NCBI GenBank assembly: GCA_001805375.1
Contig: MHFY01000010.1
Location: 1-5,593, forward strand
Length of the DNA stretch: 5,593 nucleotides
Direction: 5' to 3'
Source: Omnitrophica WOR_2 bacterium GWA2_47_8
GTDB taxonomy: Bacteria; Omnitrophota; Gorgyraeia; Zapsychrales; GWA2-47-8
This document shows positions 1-4,263 of this stretch, piece by piece. Made by a program: the position numbers and the translations under genes. Numbering within the stretch: position 1 is the first letter of the stretch; each line of letters begins with the position of its first letter. The notes beneath the pieces were generated by a model that was given only the letters and a program-made list of their open reading frames with translations, searched no databases and was not told the DNA's origin.

Positions 1-766
1 CGGAAAATTGAATAATTTTTTGTCCAAGATCACTTCTTATTGCACTGATCAAACCGTCGGTAATACTATACTCGAGCCCTAACGGAGCTCCGATAACAAA
101 AACCTTATCACCGGCAGTTACTTTATTTGAATCCCCTAACTGAGCAATACGACTATTATTCGCATTGGTTTTTAATATACAAATATCCTCACCGAGATCA
201 TAAAATACAACTCCTAAAACATCATATTTCTCGCTATTCTTATTCTTCACGGTGATATCCTGCGCACCAGCGACAACATGAAAGTTGGTCAGAACAATTC
301 CGTCCGACAATAAAACACCGCTTCCTTGACTCGATCCGTTGGGTGAAATCGCGAATAGTACGACAACGGCATCGCTTACTCTTTGAAAAACCGATTGCGC
401 ATCTTGTTTGAATTTTAAGACGGGTGCTTGGGATTCTACGGCGGGTGCTTGTGTTTCAACTTTTGAACTGGGGCGGGATGCTTTAGACTCTAAGTTTTTC
501 TCTGCCTTTAAAGGGTCCTTAACGATACGCTCAATGTGCTTCTTGTCAATCCTGATAACACCACGGCCTCGATCAATCTTTAACTCATAAGCATTTTCTT
601 CAAGAATACGTCCTGTAAAACGATGACCATTCTTTAAAATAATCTCCTCAGCCCTGGCCGTTACATTTAAAAACATGAAAGAGGCACAACACACCATCCA
701 GCCAACAAAGAAAATAGTTGGCTGCCTACGCGAGACACCTTCGTTTCCCTTGAATAAATTTTTCAT
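1..766 (-). CDS. Exported trypsin-like (HtrA/S1C-type) serine protease, N-terminal part, cut by window edge
   Basis: The reading frame starts at the ATG at 764-766 and runs off the left edge after 255 codons. Residues 1-39 look like a signal peptide: basic residues up to R14, a hydrophobic stretch from about 17 to 35, and a likely cleavage after A-R-A (37-39). Residues 41-82 form a small beta-rich segment (IILKNGHRFTGRI onward, ending IDKKHIERI), followed by a polar linker (about 85-122). From about 123 the sequence is a trypsin-like fold: GSGVLLSDG (148-156), catalytic His163 in LTNFHVV, and probable catalytic Asp194 in GEDICILK. The spacing of 31 residues agrees with DegP-like proteases. 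VIGAPLG and ITDGLISAI (224-243) are typical of the S1C group. The expected GNSGG serine motif would fall about a dozen residues past the edge, so activity cannot be confirmed. A PDZ domain may follow. No clear Shine-Dalgarno precedes the ATG. Probably a periplasmic or surface protease. The gene is markedly AT-rich. Confidence 0.85.
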   Translation of the reverse strand, partial: MKNLFKGNEGVSRRQPTIFFVGWMVCCASFMFLNVTARAEEIILKNGHRFTGRILEENAYELKIDRGRGVIRIDKKHIERIVKDPLKAEKNLESKASRPSSKVETQAPAVESQAPVLKFKQDAQSVFQRVSDAVVVLFAISPNGSSQGSGVLLSDGIVLTNFHVVAGAQDITVKNKNSEKYDVLGVVFYDLGEDICILKTNANNSRIAQLGDSNKVTAGDKVFVIGAPLGLEYSITDGLISAIRSDLGQKIIQFS

Positions 767-814
767 ACTTTGAAAGGGTGAGTAAGACTTTCCCAATCCA
801 ACCGTTCCTTCAAA

Positions 815-837
815 GCCAAAGGCGAAAGCCCGTTGGC
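815..837. repeat. Short hairpin in the protease leader
   Basis: GCCAA (815-819) pairs with TTGGC (833-837) and, inside it, GGC (821-823) pairs with GCC (828-830) around a four-base loop (GAAA on the + strand). It lies about 50 bases upstream of the protease start codon. On the protease's strand a run of eight T (839-846) precedes the hairpin rather than following it, so it is not a canonical terminator. Role unknown; it could fold in the 5' leader of the protease mRNA. Confidence 0.4.
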
Positions 838-856
838 GAAAAAAAACGGACGCGTC

Positions 857-900
857 AACAAACGAACCCAGGGGGCCAAATAAACGACCCCAAGGGTTCG
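857..900 (-). terminator. Possible terminator downstream of tRNA-Ser
   Basis: CGAACCC (863-869) pairs with GGGTTCG (894-900), and GGGG (871-874) pairs with CCCC (888-891) inside it. On the minus strand the stem lies 12 bases after the CCA end of tRNA-Ser and is followed directly by TTTGTT. This is a weak but plausible factor-independent terminator for the tRNA transcript. The arms also resemble a tRNA T-loop (GGGTTCGAAT), so the resemblance to the adjacent tRNA may be the true origin of the sequence. Confidence 0.4.
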
Positions 901-912
901 AATTGGTATCAA

Positions 913-1002
913 TGGCGGAGAGGCCGGGATTCGAACCCGGGGGCCGCTTACGCAGCCAACTGCTTAGCAGGCAGTTGCATTCAGCCACTCTGCCACCTCT
1001 CC
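913..1002 (-). tRNA. tRNA-Ser, anticodon GCU
   Basis: The minus strand folds into a complete class II tRNA of 90 nt including an encoded CCA (913-915). Acceptor GGAGAGG pairs with CCTCTCC; the D-arm is closed by GCA/TGC. The anticodon stem ACTGC/GCAGT encloses loop CTGCTAA with anticodon GCT at 966-968. The long variable arm has a 6-bp stem GGCTGC/GCGGCC with a GTAA loop, as expected for serine. The T-arm is CCGGG-TTCGAAT-CCCGG and the discriminator base is G. It reads AGU and AGC codons. It lies between the methyltransferase and the protease, on the same strand as both. Confidence 0.97.
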
Positions 1003-1026
1003 CGAAAGATTACAACATTTCAATTT

Positions 1027-1066
1027 AGAAAAATCTGAGGGATTTCGAACGTAGTGAGAAATCCCC
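1027..1066 (-). terminator. Probable terminator after the methyltransferase gene
   Basis: GGGATTTC (1039-1046) and GAAATCCC (1058-1065) form a perfect 8-bp stem with an 11-base loop. On the minus strand the stem is followed after a few bases by a T-rich tract that includes five T in a row (1029-1033). It lies about 70 bases downstream of the methyltransferase stop and upstream of tRNA-Ser, a sensible place to end that transcript. The T-tract does not abut the stem, so the call is moderate. Confidence 0.45.
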
Positions 1067-1095
1067 AGGTCTCTCGTCCCTGCGTTCCTCGCGAC

Positions 1096-1117
1096 CCTCG
1101 CGCCTTTGGCGCTTAGG
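1096..1117. repeat. GC-rich hairpin downstream of the methyltransferase
   Basis: GCGCC (1100-1104) and GGCGC (1108-1112) form a 5-bp stem with loop TTT, flanked by a further CCT/AGG pairing. It sits in a stretch (about 1067-1122) rich in CTCG/CGCG-like words that looks like intergenic repeat rather than coding sequence. No T-tract follows on either strand. It starts 17 bases after the methyltransferase stop codon, so it may protect that mRNA's 3' end. Confidence 0.35.
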
Positions 1118-1133
1118 CTCTCCTCCATTAAAA

Positions 1134-1859
1134 TCACCCCTTCACCGCCGTGATATACAGCGACCCGGCGATCTCCGACACACCCGGCACCCTTTCCAGA
1201 AAGCCGCCGATCCTCTCGAATGCGGGGATCAAATTCACTGAAACCAAGGGGTGAAGAAAATCAAACGGGACAATGCGGATATCCGAAAACCCGTGCTCTG
1301 CAAGCTGTTTTTTCAACCGCCATCGGATGAATGCCGTCTCATCCGGGGAATTGTGCATTTTTTCGCGAAGGACACTGACATTCCTTTCCAGGAAGATCTG
1401 CGGATTAAGCATGTTGGGCTCCGTAAAACAGATGCTCCCGCCGGGTTTCAGAACGCGGTAAAATTCCTTCAGGGCCTGCTCGACCTCCAAGTGATGCAGG
1501 ATCGAACTTCCCACGATGATATCAAAATAATTGTCGATGAAATTAAGGTTATGCGCGTCCCCCACCATGAAGGTGACATTCTTATCCTTGACCTGCCGGT
1601 ACGCGAGCTTCAAAAGATCGGGAGAGATATCAACGGCCGTGATCTTCGCCCCTGTCTTGGCGATCTCGCAGGTAAAAAAACCGGCGCCGCACCCGACCTC
1701 CAGCACCGACATCTCCGCCGTGATACTGGAAGCGAGCAGCTGCGCCCTTCTCTTTAACCGTTTATTCCCGGCGGGCGTTTTCCAGGACCAAACCTTGCCC
1801 GGGTCCAGGGCCTTAAGAACTTCGCCGTGCCGTATCTCGTTTTTTATCCGCTGGTCCAT
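1134..1859 (-). CDS. Class I SAM-dependent methyltransferase, substrate unknown
   Basis: A 241-residue protein with a Methyltransf_11/25-type Rossmann fold. Motif I is LEVGCGAGFF (53-62), which binds S-adenosylmethionine. The acidic residue ending the second strand is D77 in AVDIS, and D101 in GDAHNL marks the adenine-binding loop. FDIIVGSSILHHL (112-124) and RVLKPGG (135-141) complete the usual motif order. The N-terminal 45 residues are basic and helical. The C-terminal part (150-241) is hydrophobic in places (about 201-222) and ends in a SLYITAVKG strand typical of this fold. Such proteins methylate small molecules, quinones, sugars or lipids; nothing here fixes the substrate. The ATG at 1857-1859 is the only good start. 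It has no Shine-Dalgarno, but a strong promoter lies just upstream. That promoter suggests it is transcribed on its own, although it follows tadA by only 53 bases. Confidence 0.93.
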   Translation of the reverse strand: MDQRIKNEIRHGEVLKALDPGKVWSWKTPAGNKRLKRRAQLLASSITAEMSVLEVGCGAGFFTCEIAKTGAKITAVDISPDLLKLAYRQVKDKNVTFMVGDAHNLNFIDNYFDIIVGSSILHHLEVEQALKEFYRVLKPGGSICFTEPNMLNPQIFLERNVSVLREKMHNSPDETAFIRWRLKKQLAEHGFSDIRIVPFDFLHPLVSVNLIPAFERIGGFLERVPGVSEIAGSLYITAVKG

Positions 1860-1870
1860 TTATGCTGCGT

Positions 1871-1899
1871 ATTATATAGAAATTGAAAAAATCTTACAA
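1871..1899 (-). promoter_or_regulatory. Sigma-70-type promoter for the methyltransferase gene
   Basis: On the minus strand there is a -35 box TTGTAA (1894-1899), a 17-base spacer and a perfect -10 box TATAAT (1871-1876). A start point about seven bases after the -10 would fall only about four bases before the methyltransferase ATG, giving a nearly leaderless mRNA. This agrees with the absence of a Shine-Dalgarno sequence there. The promoter sits wholly in the 53-base gap after tadA. Confidence 0.65.
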
Positions 1900-1912
1900 C
1901 ACATTTCACCGT

Positions 1913-2410
1913 TTAGTTAAGCGACGGCGGCATATATTGCTTCCGAGAGGATTCCTTTTTCCTTTTCTCTTTAAAAAAAAGGCTGACCAGCTCACCGCAT
2001 TCCTGTTCCAAGGTCCCTTTTTTGATCTCGATATTATGGTTTAATTTGTTGCTGCGCGCGATATTAAAGACCGAGCCGCAGGCCCCGGTCTTCGGGTCAG
2101 CGGCCGCAAAACAGATCCGCTTGATCCTCGCCAGGACCAACGCCCCCGCGCACATACTGCAGGGTTCGATCGTCACATAAAGGCAGCAGCCGTCCAGCCA
2201 TTTTGTACCTAACATGCTGGTGGCCTGGGTAATGGCGATCATCTCCGCGTGGGCAGTGGGGTCTTTGAGCATTTCCACTTGATTGTGCGCCTTGGCAATG
2301 ATCTTATTTTTATGGGTAATGACAGCGCCGATAGGGACTTCGTCCGCTTTGGCGGCTGACTGGGCCTGCTTTAAGGCTTCCAGCATGAATGTTTTGTCGG
2401 GGTCTAGCAT
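1913..2410 (-). CDS. tadA: tRNA-specific adenosine deaminase TadA
   Basis: A 165-residue zinc deaminase that converts adenosine 34 of tRNA-Arg(ACG) to inosine, allowing one tRNA to read CGU, CGC and CGA. Zinc ligands and the catalytic glutamate are visible: H54 and E56 in TAHAEM, C84 and C87 in EPCSMCAGAL. VPIGAV (25-30), N43 in KAHNQ, and DPKTGACGS (105-113) followed by LNHNIEIKKG match the bacterial TadA signature, which separates it from cytidine, guanine and riboflavin-type deaminases. Length is normal for the family. I chose the ATG at 2408-2410 because an AGGA (2421-2424) lies 10 bases upstream and the protein then starts as TadA usually does. A TTG at 2462-2464 would add 18 residues with no family support. 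The gene follows tRNA-Arg(ACG), its known substrate, after 88 bases of structured sequence. It is unrelated to the pilus ATPase also called TadA. The C-terminal tail (about 148-165) is basic and poorly conserved. Confidence 0.96.
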   Translation of the reverse strand: MLDPDKTFMLEALKQAQSAAKADEVPIGAVITHKNKIIAKAHNQVEMLKDPTAHAEMIAITQATSMLGTKWLDGCCLYVTIEPCSMCAGALVLARIKRICFAAADPKTGACGSVFNIARSNKLNHNIEIKKGTLEQECGELVSLFFKEKRKKESSRKQYMPPSLN

Positions 2411-2420
2411 ATTATAAAAA

Positions 2421-2460
2421 TCCTGCTTCGCCGAATTGCTTTCGCGTTCGGCTTCGCAGG
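2421..2460 (-). promoter_or_regulatory. Hairpin that overlaps the tadA ribosome binding site
   Basis: On the + strand CCTGC (2422-2426) pairs with GCAGG (2456-2460) and GCCGAA (2430-2435) with TTCGGC (2447-2452). They are separated by a symmetrical three-by-three internal loop, and the end loop is 11 bases. In the minus-strand RNA the internal loop is GAA facing GAA, a combination known to stack through sheared G-A pairs. The 3' arm contains the AGG of the AGGA Shine-Dalgarno (2421-2424) of tadA, so folding would hide it. Regulation is inferred; only the pairing is seen. Confidence 0.55.
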
Positions 2461-2464
2461 ACAA

Positions 2465-2500
2465 CAGTTTTCGCTTTCTAAATTATTAGTACGAAAACTG
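2465..2500 (-). repeat. Hairpin directly after the tRNA-Arg 3' end
   Basis: CAGTTTTCG (2465-2473) and CGAAAACTG (2492-2500) form a perfect 9-bp stem; CTAA/TTAG (2478-2481, 2486-2489) adds an inner stem with an ATTA loop. The outer stem shares the last two bases of the tRNA CCA end (2499-2500). No T-tract follows on the minus strand, so it does not look like a simple terminator. It could mark the processing point between tRNA and tadA mRNA, or act as a weak attenuator. Confidence 0.5.
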
Positions 2501-2575
2501 GCGCGCCCAACAGGAGTCGAACCTGTAACCCTCAGCTCCGTAGGCTGATGCTCTATCCAATTGAGCTATGGGCGC
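2499..2575 (-). tRNA. tRNA-Arg, anticodon ACG (inosine-modified)
   Basis: A full 77-nt class I tRNA on the minus strand with encoded CCA (2499-2501). Acceptor GCGCCCA/TGGGCGC, D-arm GCTC/GAGC, anticodon stem TCAGC/GCTGA with loop CTACGGA (anticodon ACG at 2539-2541), variable loop GGGTT, and T-arm ACAGG-TTCGACT-CCTGT; the discriminator is G. A34 of this tRNA is the standard substrate of bacterial TadA, and tadA is the next gene downstream. No convincing promoter was found directly upstream; the closest -10-like word (TAAGAT) is only three bases from the mature 5' end. Confidence 0.97.
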
Positions 2576-2624
2576 AAAATCTTACACATCAGAACAACTG
2601 CAAATTTTCAGTTACTACCAATTG

Positions 2625-2666
2625 CCCGCCAAACTACTTGGCGGGTCCGCCATGCCTTGTGGCGGA
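2625..2666. repeat. Two abutting GC-rich hairpins
   Basis: CCCGCCAA (2625-2632) and TTGGCGGG (2638-2645) form a perfect 8-bp stem with loop ACTAC. The next base begins a second perfect stem: TCCGCCA (2646-2652) with TGGCGGA (2660-2666), loop TGCCTTG. The two share the core CCGCCA/TGGCGG. They lie between the ATPase gene and tRNA-Arg, 107 bases past the ATPase stop on the minus strand. No T-tract follows. The pair looks like a copy of a dispersed palindromic repeat that may end or protect the ATPase transcript. Confidence 0.6.
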
Positions 2667-2696
2667 AGCTATAGGCGCAAAATATTTCAGGGATGG

Positions 2697-2773
2697 GAAG
2701 CCGGAAACTGGAAGCACGAAGCCAGAAAGACCTTTTCCGACTTCTGACATCTTACTTCAGGCTTCTGAATCAT
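2697..2773. repeat. Degenerate heptanucleotide array that switches strand midway
   Basis: Eleven 7-base units run in phase without a gap. The first five on the + strand are GAAGCCG, GAAACTG, GAAGCAC, GAAGCCA and GAAAGAC (2697-2731). The next six carry the complementary motif: CTTTTCC, GACTTCT, GACATCT, TACTTCA, GGCTTCT and GAATCAT (2732-2773). Read on the minus strand these give GAAG-type units again. The two halves could pair into a long imperfect hairpin. The array ends at the last base of the ATPase stop codon. Function unknown; similar heptamer tandem repeats are known as intergenic elements in other bacteria, e.g. cyanobacteria. Confidence 0.55.
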
Positions 2774-4146
2774 TAACGTTTCTTTAGACCGAGCAACTGA
2801 TCGCGGTCAAAGCCTAAACTGGCGAGTGTTTCCTTCGGATGACGGTTGTAAGCCCGGCAAAAATTGGTGACCTCCGTCATCGTCGTGTGCCCGCGCTGAG
2901 CCAGATGCTCCAGCGCAAAAGCCCGGATCTTGATCTCATCAATGACATCCTTGGGCAAAATCCCGGCCGCATGGGCCAGACGGTCACGGTACACCGTGCT
3001 GGGGGCAACAGCTTTCAATTTTCTTGTTTCATAATCGTATTTATAGATCTGAGACAATAAAATCTTGACGTGCTCCATACCGCTCGTTTCACTGACCTCT
3101 TCGATCATTCTATAAACTTTATCCTCCACATGGTACCGTTTCAGGACAATAAAGACATCGATCAGGTTGACCAGCATCTCCGGGATGTTCATCGGCTCAT
3201 TCTGCAGGCGGATAATGGCCTCGCGCGACGTCAAGGCGTGCATGGTCCCGATACAATATTTCCCGATGTTACAAGCGGTCATCATGTCCCGCGCTTCTTC
3301 CCCTCTGACCTCACCCACCACGATCCTCTCGGGGCGCATGCGCAAACTATTCTTCACCAGATCCGCCAAACTTAAGTCCTCATCACTTTCCAGGCGTGAA
3401 CAGCTGTCATCCATAAAGGTATTCAACTCCAGGGTATCCTCAATGACCACCACCCGATCCGTGGTCGGGATAAAACTTAACAACGCGTTTAAAAGAGTGG
3501 TTTTCCCGACACCCGGCCCGCCCGCGATCATAAGGTTCGCCGGCCGTATGGAAAGCCCTTCCAAATATAACCAAAGATGCGCCGCTACTTCGTAGGTCAA
3601 ACTGCCCATTTTGACCAAGTCAAGGATGCTTAAAGGCGACGATTTTGCCTTGGTGATCGTGATCTGCGGGCCGAACGTTGACATCGCGATATTGACCCGG
3701 CCCTCCAAATTCGGAAGCTCTAAGTTCATGATCTTGGTCATTTTATGGCGGCCCGAGAACAGGACGAGTTTTTTGATGAACAATTCCAGTTCTTTCTGGT
3801 GCTTGAACTTCTTGTCCGTGACCACGAACCCTCTCTGCGCATGGTGGATGTAGATCGGCTTGAGGGAATTGATGATGATATCCTCGACGTCAAACTGCCC
3901 CAAAAGCTCTTTGACCAGGCCGTAGGAAAGGAACTCCGTCACGAATTTAAGGCGGGCCTCGGTATTGCTGAATTCTTCTTTGGCGGACCTGAATTGGCCG
4001 GCGGCATCATTTTTCAATAATTCGATCAAGGTCTGCTCGACCACGGAGATCTTCTCTTCATATTCCTGAAGAAGCGTGAGCCGTCCATACAGGCGTTCAA
4101 CCAGGGTGGATTCCAATTCCAGGTATTTATTATTATATTCGCTCAT
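2773..4146 (-). CDS. CpaF/GspE-type secretion or pilus assembly ATPase
   Basis: A 457-residue ATPase of the type II/IV secretion superfamily, which powers pilus assembly or protein secretion as a cytoplasmic hexamer. Residues 1-75 are highly charged and helical, possibly coiled coil. Residues 85-165 form the N-terminal domain with the CpaF-like pattern VEDIIINSLKPIYI and GRVNIAMSTFGPQITI. The motor domain has Walker A GGPGVGKTT (209-217, K215), an Asp box VVVIEDTLEL (232-241), Walker B RIVVGEVRG (274-282, E279) and a His box GTMHA (300-304). All key residues are present, so it should be active. The C-terminal 80 residues (KDVIDEIKIRAFALEHLAQ onward) resemble the tail of archaeal FlaI/GspE2-type ATPases more than of CpaF. 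No partner membrane protein (TadB/TadC) or pilin gene is in the window, so the system cannot be named. The ATG at 4144-4146 has no clear Shine-Dalgarno but a candidate promoter just upstream. Confidence 0.92.
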   Translation of the reverse strand: MSEYNNKYLELESTLVERLYGRLTLLQEYEEKISVVEQTLIELLKNDAAGQFRSAKEEFSNTEARLKFVTEFLSYGLVKELLGQFDVEDIIINSLKPIYIHHAQRGFVVTDKKFKHQKELELFIKKLVLFSGRHKMTKIMNLELPNLEGRVNIAMSTFGPQITITKAKSSPLSILDLVKMGSLTYEVAAHLWLYLEGLSIRPANLMIAGGPGVGKTTLLNALLSFIPTTDRVVVIEDTLELNTFMDDSCSRLESDEDLSLADLVKNSLRMRPERIVVGEVRGEEARDMMTACNIGKYCIGTMHALTSREAIIRLQNEPMNIPEMLVNLIDVFIVLKRYHVEDKVYRMIEEVSETSGMEHVKILLSQIYKYDYETRKLKAVAPSTVYRDRLAHAAGILPKDVIDEIKIRAFALEHLAQRGHTTMTEVTNFCRAYNRHPKETLASLGFDRDQLLGLKKR

Positions 4147-4156
4147 GTTTTGGGCC

Positions 4157-4185
4157 AGTTTATCATTCTTTTAAAGCTGTGTAAA
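4157..4185 (-). promoter_or_regulatory. Candidate promoter for the secretion ATPase
   Basis: On the minus strand a -35-like TTTACA (4180-4185, one mismatch to TTGACA) is followed after 17 bases by TAAACT (4157-4162, two mismatches to TATAAT). The -10 box ends 10 bases before the ATPase ATG, so the transcript would be almost leaderless, as proposed for the methyltransferase. It lies between the large inverted repeat and the gene. Confidence 0.4.
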
Positions 4186-4222
4186 TATATTGTTGTGATC
4201 CTTCCTCACTTTGCTCGTCAGG

Positions 4223-4263
4223 ATGAGCGGTCGGGGAATTCTAAAAATTCCCCGACCGCTCAT
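4223..4263. repeat. Perfect 18-bp inverted repeat spanning the M16 stop codon
   Basis: The arm 4223-4240 (ATGAGCGGTCGGGGAATT) is exactly complementary to 4246-4263, with the loop CTAAA. The base of the stem includes the TGA stop (4260-4262) of the M16 gene. On the minus strand the stem is followed by CCTGACGAGC, with no T-tract; on the + strand a short, weak T-containing stretch follows. It probably ends or stabilises the M16 mRNA, but it is not a canonical Rho-independent terminator. Confidence 0.75.

Noticed and set aside
890..912. A degenerate second tRNA T-arm (GGGTTCGAATTGG)
   Set aside because: The stem does not fit five pairs around a seven-base loop and no other tRNA arms are present, so it is noted only as an inverted copy of the T-loop word.
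778..1038. An 86-codon + strand open frame across tRNA-Ser
   Set aside because: It is antisense to the tRNA and to its flanking hairpins, and its translation has no coding character.
1251..1757. A 168-codon open frame on the + strand inside the methyltransferase gene
   Set aside because: It is antisense to a clearly conserved enzyme, has no recognisable domain, and is explained by GC-rich codon structure on the opposite strand.
2411..2416. TATAAT on the minus strand just before the tadA ATG as a promoter
   Set aside because: It abuts the start codon, has no -35 partner at 16-18 bases, and would start transcription inside the coding region.
2411..2464. Extending tadA upstream to the TTG at 2462-2464
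   Set aside because: The added 18 residues fall on the hairpin sequence, have no TadA similarity, and the ATG at 2408-2410 has its own AGGA at a good distance.
2576..2610. Promoter for tRNA-Arg using TAAGAT as the -10 box
   Set aside because: The box is only three bases from the mature tRNA end and there is no -35 box at proper spacing.
2625..2773. A CRISPR array from the repeats after the ATPase gene
   Set aside because: Units are 7 bases or simple hairpins without spacers of regular length, and no cas gene is present.
4144..4167. A seven-codon mini-ORF whose TGA overlaps the ATPase ATG
   Set aside because: It has no Shine-Dalgarno, and it overlaps the candidate -10 box, so it would not be transcribed if that promoter is right; such a short frame is expected by chance.
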